Shown here piece after piece: positions 15,318-23,663 of a stretch of DNA of 64,000 nucleotides. Within the stretch, counting starts at the first letter, position 1; every line of letters starts with the position of its first letter. The stretch comes from Pedobacter heparinus DSM 2366 (lineage in GTDB: Bacteria > Bacteroidota > Bacteroidia > Sphingobacteriales > Sphingobacteriaceae). Made by a program: the position numbers and the translations under genes. The notes beneath the pieces are model-generated. The model had not been told where the DNA came from, ran no database searches, and was given only the letters and a program-made list of their open reading frames with translations. The stretch spans positions 1,922,001 to 1,986,000 of the forward strand of contig NC_013061.1 of assembly GCF_000023825.1 (NCBI RefSeq). Reading direction: 5' to 3'.

Positions 15318-17372
15318 ATGACGAAGAAAAAGGCTCCATTTCTAAACAGAGAGATCAGTTGGTTGTATTTTAATGAGCGCGTTTTGCAGGAGGTGGCTGA
15401 TGAGACAGTCCCTCTTATAGAACGAATAAAATTTCTGTCTATTTTTTCTTCAAACCTGGAAGAGTTTTACCGGGTAAGGGTAGCTACGCTGAGCAGACTG
15501 GCCAACCTGAACGATAAAGCCAAGGCCTTACTGGGCTTTAACCCTAAAAAGATCTTAAATGAGATCAAAAACATCGTTGTAAAGCAGGAGCGCAAGTTTG
15601 AACAATTGTTTAAGGCTACCCTGATCAATGAACTGGCCCAAAACCGGATTTTTATTTTAAACGATACCCAGCTCAACGTTTCCAGGGGCGAATTTGTGAG
15701 AAATCATTTCAGGGACAGGATCCTTTCCAATCTTGTTCCGATCATGATCGACCTGGAAAAACCATTTCCGGAGCTAAAAGACCGTTACCTCTATTTTTTT
15801 GTCAGGCTTTCCAAAGCGCCCAATAAAAACCAGAAATATGCGCTGATTGAGCTCCCGCCCGATCTTCCACGTTTTCTGGTGCTGCCCGAAACCAATGGCC
15901 TTAAGTTCATTATCCTTGCCGAAGACATCATCAAGTACTGCCTTGACGATATCTTTTACGTTTTTAATTATGATGTTCTTGAAGCATATTCTATACAGCT
16001 CACGCGGGATGCGGAGCTCGATATTGATAAAAATATCAGCGATAAGTTTATCGAAGAACTGAAGGCCAGTCTGGATAAACGTAAAAAGGGAAAACCCATG
16101 CGTTTACTGTACGATACGGAAATGCCTTTTGAAATGCTGACGGTATTGATCAATAAAATGAAAATAGAGGCCGATAGCCTGATCCCGGGCAACAGGTACC
16201 ACCGCTTTGGTGATTTTATTGCCTTCCCCAATGTGGGCAGCAAAGACCTGGAATATAAGCCCAATGTGCCCCTTAAAGTACATGGCCTGCACCGTACCGA
16301 AAGTATATTCAATAAATTGCAGGGCAAAGATTATCTGATTAACCTGCCTTATCAGTCTTACGATTACATCATCCTTTTTCTGCGTGAGGCGGCCATAGAC
16401 CCTAAGGTAACTGAAATCAACATTACCCTGTACCGCCTGGCCGAGAATTCGAGGGTAGTTAACGCCCTCATCAATGCCGCTAAAAATGGTAAAACAGTGA
16501 ACTGTATGGTCGAGTTAAAGGCCCGTTTTGATGAACAGGCCAATATTTTCTGGACCAGCAGACTGGCAGAGGAGGGTGTAAACGTGAACTACGGACTTAC
16601 CGATTACAAAGTGCATTCCAAGATCTGCCTGGTCAAAAGAATGGAAAAGGGGCGGGCGGTTTATTATGCCAACCTTGCTACCGGTAATTTTAACGAGAAA
16701 ACAGCAAAACTATACTGCGACCACAGTATTTTTACTTCCAGAAAAGAAATTACGGCCGACCTGATCAAACTCTTTAAGGCCTTAAATAAAAAGACCGTTA
16801 CCAAAGGCTTTAAACACCTGATCGTTTCGCCGCTGGAATCGAGAAACAAGTTTTATCAGCTGGTAGACCGGGAAATTAAAGTAGCAAAGCAAGGCAAGCC
16901 GGCTTATATGATCTTAAAGGTAAACAGTCTGGCCGACGAGGGTATTGTAGAAAAACTGTATGAAGCCAGTAATGCCGGGGTTAAAGTAAAGCTGATTGTG
17001 CGCGGCATCTGCACCCTTGTTCCGGGTATTCCCGATTTTAGTGCCAATATTACGGTTATCAGTATCATTGATAAGTTTCTGGAGCATGCCCGGGTATTTA
17101 TTTTTGGTAACAACGGCAAGGAAGAAATGTTCCTGTCGTCGGCCGACCTGATGAGCCGCAACTTTGAGCACAGGGTGGAGGTTGGCTTTCCCGTACTGGA
17201 TGAAGAAGTAAGACAGGAGATCAGGGACATCATCGAGTTCCAGTTACAGGACAATGTGAAGGCCAGGGACATTACCCGGCTCAACAACAATAAATACCAT
17301 AAAAATAATTTAAAAACTAAAATTAGGGCGCAGGTGCAGACCTATAATTACTTAAAAAACAAACATCAGTAA
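15318..17372 (+). CDS. ppk1: Polyphosphate kinase 1
   Basis: This enzyme reversibly transfers the gamma phosphate of ATP onto inorganic polyphosphate. At 684 residues it has the family length. The N-terminus NREISWLYFNERVLQEVADE is diagnostic, and the catalytic histidine is near residue 433 in DYKVHSKICLVKR. The second phospholipase-D-like half, with EHARVFIFGN, is near residues 590-600. It is followed 4 bases later by ppx, so synthesis and breakdown of polyphosphate are encoded together. Confidence 0.96.
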   Translation: MTKKKAPFLNREISWLYFNERVLQEVADETVPLIERIKFLSIFSSNLEEFYRVRVATLSRLANLNDKAKALLGFNPKKILNEIKNIVVKQERKFEQLFKATLINELAQNRIFILNDTQLNVSRGEFVRNHFRDRILSNLVPIMIDLEKPFPELKDRYLYFFVRLSKAPNKNQKYALIELPPDLPRFLVLPETNGLKFIILAEDIIKYCLDDIFYVFNYDVLEAYSIQLTRDAELDIDKNISDKFIEELKASLDKRKKGKPMRLLYDTEMPFEMLTVLINKMKIEADSLIPGNRYHRFGDFIAFPNVGSKDLEYKPNVPLKVHGLHRTESIFNKLQGKDYLINLPYQSYDYIILFLREAAIDPKVTEINITLYRLAENSRVVNALINAAKNGKTVNCMVELKARFDEQANIFWTSRLAEEGVNVNYGLTDYKVHSKICLVKRMEKGRAVYYANLATGNFNEKTAKLYCDHSIFTSRKEITADLIKLFKALNKKTVTKGFKHLIVSPLESRNKFYQLVDREIKVAKQGKPAYMILKVNSLADEGIVEKLYEASNAGVKVKLIVRGICTLVPGIPDFSANITVISIIDKFLEHARVFIFGNNGKEEMFLSSADLMSRNFEHRVEVGFPVLDEEVRQEIRDIIEFQLQDNVKARDITRLNNNKYHKNNLKTKIRAQVQTYNYLKNKHQ

Positions 17373-17376
17373 GCCA

Positions 17377-18273
17377 ATGTTAAGATATGCTGCCATAGAT
17401 ATAGGTTCAAATGCGGTTAGGTTGTTGATTGCGGATATCTCCAAAACCGAGAATGGTTATGGGTTTAAAAAAAACACCCTGGTGCGGGTTCCGTTACGCC
17501 TGGGCGATGATGCTTTTTTAGACCATCACATCTCGGCACGTAAAGTGGAGGAGCTGCTGAAAACCATGTCGGCCTTTAAAAACCTGATGGAGGTATACCA
17601 TGTCTCGGCCTATCTGGCCTGTGCTACTTCTGCCATGCGTGAAGCCGGAAACGGAGCAGATATCATCAAAATGATAAAGAAACAATGCGATGTAGACCTG
17701 GAGATCATCGCCGGACAAAGGGAAGCCAATATCATTTATGCCAATCACATTGAAGAAAACCTGGACATCAAAAAAAGCTATCTGTACATTGATGTAGGTG
17801 GGGGCAGCACCGAGCTTTCTGTATTTGTAAACCGCGTACCTGTGGCTTCCAAATCTTTTGATATCGGCACCATCCGCATCCTAGACAATCAGGATAAGGA
17901 CGAAACCTGGGAAGAAATGAAAAGCTGGGTAAAGGAACATACAAAATCCTTAAAAAACCTGGCCGGTATAGGAACCGGGGGCAATATCAATAAACTTTTC
18001 CGTATGTCTGACGAGAAAGAGGGCATGCCCTTAACGTTCCTCAAATTGAAAAGCATGTATAACCAGCTCAATTCGCACTCGCTTAAAGAAAGGATCAGTG
18101 TTTTTGGTTTAAACCCTGACAGGGCCGATGTCATTATCCCTGCCTGCGAAATTTACATCACTTTGTTAAAATGGACGGGGATCAAACAGATCTATGTGCC
18201 AAAAGTAGGGCTGGTAGATGGCATCATCAGTCTGCTCATTGAAGAGAACCTGAGCGAGGCCGTTTATAAATAG
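17377..18273 (+). CDS. ppx: Exopolyphosphatase, Ppx/GppA family
   Basis: This is a 298-residue member of the acetate/sugar kinase-Hsp70-actin fold, with AAIDIGSNAVRLLIAD at the N-terminus (phosphate 1 loop) and LYIDVGGGSTELSVF near residue 130. It hydrolyses terminal phosphates of polyphosphate or the pentaphosphate group of pppGpp. It is the short form, without the C-terminal HD-like domain found in E. coli Ppx (about 500 residues). It is co-transcribed with ppk1 and overlaps the convergent phosphopantetheinyl transferase gene by 10 bases. Confidence 0.92.
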   Translation: MLRYAAIDIGSNAVRLLIADISKTENGYGFKKNTLVRVPLRLGDDAFLDHHISARKVEELLKTMSAFKNLMEVYHVSAYLACATSAMREAGNGADIIKMIKKQCDVDLEIIAGQREANIIYANHIEENLDIKKSYLYIDVGGGSTELSVFVNRVPVASKSFDIGTIRILDNQDKDETWEEMKSWVKEHTKSLKNLAGIGTGGNINKLFRMSDEKEGMPLTFLKLKSMYNQLNSHSLKERISVFGLNPDRADVIIPACEIYITLLKWTGIKQIYVPKVGLVDGIISLLIEENLSEAVYK

Positions 18274-18734
18274 GCAAGTGCCAGGTAAATGCCATGATGG
18301 CTTACCGAACCCGGGTTGGTAGCCCGGTAGGAACTGTCGCAGGCATCATAACTACTTATTTTATACCTTATTTTTTGGAGCAGGCTGGCATCCGCTGCGG
18401 CCAGTGTATGGACGTATCTTTCCGTAATGGAAGTTTTGGTAAAGTAGGACTGTTCCTGGTACCATACATTTCCGGTGGCTGTTTTTTTATGGATGATCAG
18501 GTTGTTGCAAACAATTGCTGCCGGGGCAAATACCCTTATTTTGTTTTCCCTGCTAAAGATTTTATAGGCCGATTCTTTCATTGTCCAAAGCAGCCATACC
18601 ATCATTTCAGCATCTTTAGCAGCGCTGATCAGGAACCTTTCTCCGGGCGTAAATATCTTTTCCAGATAGCCTTTTCTTTTCCAGTTGCTTTCTTTTTTTG
18701 CCTGTTCCAGGTCAACAATGTCATTCCCTATCAA
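18264..18734 (-). CDS. 4'-phosphopantetheinyl transferase (AcpS/Sfp superfamily)
   Basis: This 156-residue enzyme would load phosphopantetheine onto a carrier-protein serine. The start is a TTG at 18734, chosen because it gives the family N-terminus MIGNDIVDL, whose Asp binds magnesium. The catalytic helix WTMKESAYK is at residues 50-58. The start overlaps the acyl carrier protein gene by 14 bases, so it is the last gene of the biosynthetic operon and most probably activates that carrier protein. Confidence 0.9.
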   Translation of the reverse strand: MIGNDIVDLEQAKKESNWKRKGYLEKIFTPGERFLISAAKDAEMMVWLLWTMKESAYKIFSRENKIRVFAPAAIVCNNLIIHKKTATGNVWYQEQSYFTKTSITERYVHTLAAADASLLQKIRYKISSYDACDSSYRATNPGSVSHHGIYLALAYL

Positions 18735-18990
18735 GTGTTTTCAGTTTAGCCTCAATAATTGCCAGGGTATCCGATACGTTTAACATGCGTGCCATCTCCT
18801 GGTTGTCAATTTCAATGTCGAATTCCTCTTCCACATCCAGCACCACATCTACCAGGTTGGCCGAATTGATTTTCAGGTCTTTAATGAAATCCGTTGTGGG
18901 GCCAATGTTATCCAAAGCGGCTTTATCGGGGGTATAAGGGGCAACAATTGTTTTCAATTTTGCTATAAGTTCTTCTTTATCCATTTTCAT
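18721..18990 (-). CDS. Acyl carrier protein
   Basis: This is a small acidic helical protein, 89 residues from ATG 18990; ATG 18984 is equally possible. The attachment serine lies in DLKINSANLVDVVLDVEEEF, where housekeeping ACPs have DSL. The Ser is kept, while the preceding Asp is Asn and the following Leu is Ala. This suggests a specialised carrier rather than the fatty acid synthesis ACP. It overlaps the beta-ketoacyl synthase gene upstream and the transferase gene downstream. Confidence 0.9.
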   Translation of the reverse strand: MKMDKEELIAKLKTIVAPYTPDKAALDNIGPTTDFIKDLKINSANLVDVVLDVEEEFDIEIDNQEMARMLNVSDTLAIIEAKLKTLDRE

Positions 18991-20254
18991 ACTTTTTAAA
19001 AATGATGCAGGCATTTACATCACCAAACCCAAAACTTGCCTTAGCTAATATATTGATGTTTTTATAAAGTATTTGCTGCGGGATCCTATTTTTATCTACC
19101 AGCAGCGCAATTTCCGGATCCAGGTCCTCACAGTTGATGGCCGGGAAAATAAAGCCCTGTTGCAGCTGCAGTACCGAAGCTACACATTCTATGCTTCCCG
19201 ACGCGCTTAAACAGTGTCCGGTCATTGCTTTCAGGCTATTGATATAAGGAAAATCAGCCCCTTTTCTGTTTAAGGCGATGGTCCAGTTCTGTACTTCCAA
19301 TGCATCTTTTGCCGTGGCTGTCAGGTGTCCGTTAATGGTGTCGACCTGACTGGCTTTGACACCGGAATTTTCAAGGGCAGCAGCAATACAACGCTGTACA
19401 GCCATACTGTTGGGGGCGGTCATGCTGCCCGTACCGCGCTGTCCGCCCGAATTGATGTTGCCCCCCAGTATTTCGGCATAGATGAAAGCGCCCCTTGCCA
19501 AAGCACTGTCCAGTGTTTCCAGCACCATGGCCCCGGCACCACTGCCGGGCACAAAGCCGCTGGCACTGGCGCTCATTGGTCTCGATCCTTTTTCAGGCAT
19601 CCCATTGTGTTTAAAGGTACATACCTTCATGGCATCAAAGCCAGCCCAAATATAAGGGCCGCTATCGCTCGTGCTGCCCGCAAGCATTCTGGTCGCCTGC
19701 CCGGTTTTAATGCGTTCATAAGCCATTAAAATGCTTTCTGTGCCCGTTGTGCAGGCCGATGAGTTGCTGCTTACCTGGTTGCCCAAGCCCAGTTTACCCC
19801 CCAGGTAGGCACTGATGCCGCTGGCCATGGTCTGTACCACTACACTGCTGCCCAGTTTGCGTACCTGTAAATCGTCTACTTTATAAATGGCCTCCCTGAA
19901 TTTTTCGATGCCCGATGTGCCGGCACCAAACAGGGCACCACTTTGCCAGTCGGGCTCATTTTCGGGGGCGGGTAACAGCCCTGCATCCTGCCAGGCATCC
20001 ATTCCTGCGATCAGGCCATACAGAATTCCGCTGCTGTTAAAATTCCTGCGTTCCAGGTCGGTCATGTACCTGGCCATCAGCTCGTCTGTTACTTCCGGTT
20101 TTCCGGCAATCTGACAGGAGAATTGCAGTCTTTCCAGTTCAGGGTCATGTTTAATCCCTGAAACACCATTTTTAATGGCTTCAGTAAAGGCTTTTAGTCC
20201 CACTCCATTTGGTGCAACTACCCCTAAACCGGTTATTACTACACGTTTATGCAT
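18977..20254 (-). CDS. Beta-ketoacyl-ACP synthase, FabF-like
   Basis: This 425-residue thiolase-fold enzyme does decarboxylative Claisen condensation of acyl-ACP with malonyl-ACP. The triad is complete: Cys168 in SSACTTG, His310 in INGHLTATAKDA and His347 in MTGHCLSASGS. It lies inside the operon with the dehydratase, the carrier protein and a type III polyketide synthase, so it probably extends or makes an acyl chain for that pathway rather than for membrane lipid. No partner synthase (chain-length factor) and no ketoreductase are encoded nearby. Confidence 0.92.
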   Translation of the reverse strand: MHKRVVITGLGVVAPNGVGLKAFTEAIKNGVSGIKHDPELERLQFSCQIAGKPEVTDELMARYMTDLERRNFNSSGILYGLIAGMDAWQDAGLLPAPENEPDWQSGALFGAGTSGIEKFREAIYKVDDLQVRKLGSSVVVQTMASGISAYLGGKLGLGNQVSSNSSACTTGTESILMAYERIKTGQATRMLAGSTSDSGPYIWAGFDAMKVCTFKHNGMPEKGSRPMSASASGFVPGSGAGAMVLETLDSALARGAFIYAEILGGNINSGGQRGTGSMTAPNSMAVQRCIAAALENSGVKASQVDTINGHLTATAKDALEVQNWTIALNRKGADFPYINSLKAMTGHCLSASGSIECVASVLQLQQGFIFPAINCEDLDPEIALLVDKNRIPQQILYKNINILAKASFGFGDVNACIIFKKYENG

Positions 20255-20693
20255 TCATTTTATTGGTCACCATGCCGGCAATGGTGCCTTTACAAACTAC
20301 TTCGCCGGCGGCATTGGTCATTTGTACTGTACAATTTAGCTTTTTAAACCTGAAATATACCTTTTGTGCATTTACGGTTACTTTTTCTCCCGGAAAAACA
20401 GGCTTCATAAAGTCGATAGCCGTAGAAGTGAGCATCACATGGCCCGGCATTCCGCCTTCGGCACTGCCCGATAAATAGATACCCAGGCAAACCAGGCCAA
20501 TCTGCGCCATGGTTTCCGTTAATATCACACCGGGTGTTACGGGATGGTCTTTAAAATGTCCTTTATAAAAATCCAGATCTGCATCAAAAGTATAAGAGCC
20601 GGTTACGCCGTTTTCGTCAATTGCTTCCAGCTCATCTACAAATAAAAAAGGTTTGGTGTAAGGTAAGTGTGCTAAGATCTCTGCTTTGTTCAT
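20247..20693 (-). CDS. FabZ/FabA-like beta-hydroxyacyl-ACP dehydratase
   Basis: This 148-residue hot-dog-fold protein has the FabZ active site pattern GHFKDHPVTPGVILTETMAQ, with His46 and Glu60 in the catalytic positions. It would remove water from 3-hydroxyacyl-ACP. It overlaps the next gene (the synthase) by 8 bases and follows the type III polyketide synthase by 19 bases, so it belongs to the same operon. Confidence 0.9.
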   Translation of the reverse strand: MNKAEILAHLPYTKPFLFVDELEAIDENGVTGSYTFDADLDFYKGHFKDHPVTPGVILTETMAQIGLVCLGIYLSGSAEGGMPGHVMLTSTAIDFMKPVFPGEKVTVNAQKVYFRFKKLNCTVQMTNAAGEVVCKGTIAGMVTNKMNA

Positions 20694-20712
20694 GTTATAA
20701 ATTTTAATGCTT

Positions 20713-21765
20713 TTACCATTTCAGCAAAATACGTTGTGCCGAAAACCCTGGCCCAAAGCTCAGCATCAGGCCCAGTTCTGCACTTCCCGGTTCGCGTTCC
20801 ATAAAACGTTCCAGTACATACAGTACTGTGGCGCTCGACATATTTCCGTATTCCCGTAAAATGTTTTTAGTTTCGTTTATATTTTTGCCTAATTTACCAA
20901 ATAACCCTTCAACTGTCTGAATAATTTTTTTTCCTCCGGGATGAAAGATCAGATGGTCAATGTCTGCTATCTTCAGTCCGTTTCTGGCCAGGAAGGGGTG
21001 GATGATATCGGGGAAATGCATTTCAATGTTTTTCGGAACCTCTACATCCAGCACCATTTGTAAGCCAGTGTTGCAAAGGTTAAAGCCCATCATGGGTATG
21101 CTGTCGTAAAAGTGGTACATTTCTTCGGCAATGATTTCCGGTCCTTTATCTTCGTCCAGCGAGGACAATAAAACACAGGCTGCACCGTCGCCAAAAATAG
21201 CGGCACTCACGATGTTGGCCATAGAAAAATCGTTGAGCTGGAAAGTTGCGGTAGGCGATTCTACAGCAATTACTGCCGCACGTTTACCCGGATTGGCCTT
21301 TAAAAAATTCTTGGCATAGATCATCCCAGATATACCCGCGGCGCAACCCATTTCTGTTACCGGCAGGCGCACAATATCCTGGCGCAGGTTTAAGGCATTG
21401 ATGAGATAGGCATCAATAGAGGGGATCATGATACCCGTACAGCTTACCGTGATGATATAGTCCAGTTCCTGTGCTTTCCATCCCGATTTTTCCAGGGCCA
21501 TGGCCAGACAGCCGGAGGCCAGTTTAATCCCTTCGCGGATGTAAATGTTGTTTTTTTCTGCAAAGGAGCTTTGGTTAAACACTTCTTCGGGCGACATGAT
21601 CGAATACCTTTTATCCACATCGGCCTGCTCAAATATCTTTTTTACCTTTCTGATAAAACGGGGTTCCTGTCCATGTAGCCAGGTGTCCAGAAAGGGGAGT
21701 ATCTCTGCTGTTGTTCTGGAATATTGCGGTGTCAGGCTGGTAACGGTCGTTATTTTTACGCTCAT
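20713..21765 (-). CDS. Type III polyketide synthase (chalcone/stilbene synthase family)
   Basis: This 350-residue homodimeric synthase condenses an acyl starter with malonyl units and cyclises the product to a resorcinol, pyrone or similar ring. The start at ATG 21765 gives MSVKITTVTS and forms an ATGA overlap with the methyltransferase stop. The catalytic triad is intact: Cys141 in TEMGCAAGISG, His275 in FHPGGKK and Asn308 in YGNMSSAT. With a methyltransferase and a flavoprotein directly upstream, the set resembles srsABC of Streptomyces, which makes methylated alkylresorcinols and quinones. That product class is inferred. Confidence 0.93.
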   Translation of the reverse strand: MSVKITTVTSLTPQYSRTTAEILPFLDTWLHGQEPRFIRKVKKIFEQADVDKRYSIMSPEEVFNQSSFAEKNNIYIREGIKLASGCLAMALEKSGWKAQELDYIITVSCTGIMIPSIDAYLINALNLRQDIVRLPVTEMGCAAGISGMIYAKNFLKANPGKRAAVIAVESPTATFQLNDFSMANIVSAAIFGDGAACVLLSSLDEDKGPEIIAEEMYHFYDSIPMMGFNLCNTGLQMVLDVEVPKNIEMHFPDIIHPFLARNGLKIADIDHLIFHPGGKKIIQTVEGLFGKLGKNINETKNILREYGNMSSATVLYVLERFMEREPGSAELGLMLSFGPGFSAQRILLKW

Positions 21766-22479
21766 ATTGTTGGAATTATCCACTGGTAACGGAATGCCCA
21801 TTTCCATTTCAGGATATAGGTGCTAAAGTTTAATTGCCTGGAATAGGATTGGAGGTCGTGCTTTTTAAAGCCCCTTAAAATAGATACAAGCCCATCGTCT
21901 TTCGACATCTGGTTGAGGCCAAATACAAAACACAGCCCTGTAAAAAGGTAATAGGCCATTTTGCTCCTGTGCAAATCGTTTACCACAATGCCCAATGCCG
22001 ACTGTGCTTTAAAGCCATTCATAAGCGTTATAATTTCTTCGTCTTTAAAATGATGTAGGGTCAGTGTACATAAGATAACATCATAAACCCTGTCTTGTTT
22101 AATTTCCTCAAAAATATCTGCGCAGCAGTAGCTGATGTTTGGGTAGTTCAGCGACAGCTGCTGTGCATGTGCAATGGTAAACTGATTTGCATCTATACCT
22201 ATCAGTTTAAAATTTAACTGTTTTTTTTTTTGCAAAATCGGCCAAAGCCCTCAGCATGTCGCCATTGCCGCAACCTACATCCAGGATGGTAATTTCATCC
22301 TTGTTCAGCGCTTTTAATTTGAGCAGCTGTTTTACACCCTGCAGGGTAAGTTTATTGCCACCCAACAGCCTGTTTATACCGGCAATTTTATCCAGGGCAT
22401 CCCTAAGTACCTCACCTTCTAAATTAAAATCGTCCATTATTTCGGCTGCATCACTTCGCCTGCTGGTATCTATGCTCAT
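21762..22479 (-). pseudogene. SAM-dependent methyltransferase interrupted by a +1 frameshift
   Basis: The frame from ATG 22479 carries the SAM-binding motif ILDVGCGNGDMLRALADFA and stops at 22207. The remainder of the same domain (LIGIDANQFTIAHA, then DVILCTLTLHHF) lies in another frame that reaches 21762. The two join perfectly if the A11 run (coding strand, 22231-22221) is read as A10. Both halves look undamaged, so the break is recent, a sequencing error, or bridged by slippage. The start overlaps the flavoprotein stop (ATGA) and the end overlaps the polyketide synthase start. The expected role is O- or C-methylation of the polyketide. Confidence 0.85.
22221..22231. repeat. T11 homopolymer (A11 on the coding strand) at the frameshift
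   Basis: Eleven consecutive T bases in the methyltransferase gene are the exact point where the reading frame changes. Removing one base restores a single continuous protein. Confidence 0.9.
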
Positions 22480-23612
22480 AAAATGGGTTTTCCGTGGGTT
22501 GTTTTTATAATTAAGGGCAGGGCCGATGGGAAATAGCCCAGTAACTGCTGTAATGGTTTAAATAATTTATCCTTTCTGATGATTCCAGACAAGAAACGGC
22601 CCATCAGCAATCGGTTTTTAAAATTGGCATTCCATGTGGCGGTATATAGTTTTTCGAGCGTTGTTCTTGACACCAGCTTACCGTTCAGGTATTGTATGCT
22701 CAGTTCTGCACAAATTTTGGCACTGTGGATGGCCATGGCCATGCCGTTTCCACAAAGAGGGTGGATGAGGCCTGCAGTATCGCCGATCATCAATATATGG
22801 TCACATACCAGTTCCTTTTTAGCGAAAGACACCTGGCTAATGGTTAAAGGCTGATCAAAAACCGGGCTGCTTTCCTCAAAAATCTTTCTGAGCTGCGGGT
22901 TTTTGTACAATACCTTTTCCTGAAAATCCTTGAGGTTGGCGCAGGCCTTAAAGCTTTCATAATCTGCCAGGTAACAGATGTTGATCTGTTTGTTTTCTAT
23001 GGCCGAAACCCCGCAATAGCCCCCTGCAAAATTGTGCAGCTGTACCAGATCAATGGGAATAATGCCATTGTAATGTGCCTTTACTGCCAGCCAGGGCGAT
23101 TTTTTTTGTATAAAGCTACGGGAAAGCTGCTGGTCAAGGGCAGATCTTTTTCCAAAAGCACCGATCACCAGATCAGCTTTTAAGGTTCCTGAATGGCTGG
23201 TGCTCAGCTCAAATTCATTGCCATTAAAAACGATATCCGTTACCCGGTCTCTGATCACTTTGCAGCCTCTTGACAGGGCTTTTTGATAAAGGAAATGATC
23301 GAGTGCAAACCTGCTTAAGCCAAAACCGCCGAGCGGAAGTGCGCAGCCAATAATTTGCCCGCTAAGTGAAGACACAGAAAGGCGGTTAATGGCTACCGGA
23401 AGCAGTTCATACGGATCGGCATCCAGCCATTGCAGATAAGGTAATACTTCGTTGGAAATGTACTCGCCGCAGACTTTATGATGGGGATATGCATTTTTTT
23501 CGATCAAAGTGACTTCAAAACCTTCTTTTAGTAAGTGCAGGGCACAGGTTAGACCTGACAGGCCACCGCCTACAATTAAAATGGTTGCGCTTTGGTTGGT
23601 TTTATTTGTCAT
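22476..23612 (-). CDS. FAD-dependent oxidoreductase (geranylgeranyl reductase/hydroxylase-like)
   Basis: From the ATG at 23612 the protein has 378 residues. An N-terminal Rossmann motif (TILIVGGGLSGLTCALHLLK) binds FAD, VTLIEK closes the second strand, and GDTAGLIHPLCGNGMAMAIH near residue 275 is the second FAD motif typical of this family. KVCGEYIS near residue 45 is common in the geranylgeranyl reductase-like branch. It is the first gene of the polyketide operon and overlaps the methyltransferase by ATGA. Ring hydroxylation or reduction of the product is the likely job. Confidence 0.88.
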   Translation of the reverse strand: MTNKTNQSATILIVGGGLSGLTCALHLLKEGFEVTLIEKNAYPHHKVCGEYISNEVLPYLQWLDADPYELLPVAINRLSVSSLSGQIIGCALPLGGFGLSRFALDHFLYQKALSRGCKVIRDRVTDIVFNGNEFELSTSHSGTLKADLVIGAFGKRSALDQQLSRSFIQKKSPWLAVKAHYNGIIPIDLVQLHNFAGGYCGVSAIENKQINICYLADYESFKACANLKDFQEKVLYKNPQLRKIFEESSPVFDQPLTISQVSFAKKELVCDHILMIGDTAGLIHPLCGNGMAMAIHSAKICAELSIQYLNGKLVSRTTLEKLYTATWNANFKNRLLMGRFLSGIIRKDKLFKPLQQLLGYFPSALPLIIKTTHGKPIL

Positions 23613-23663
23613 CGGGCATGAGTGGCAGTACCAATATAACACTAAAAAGGCAGCATTGTTATG

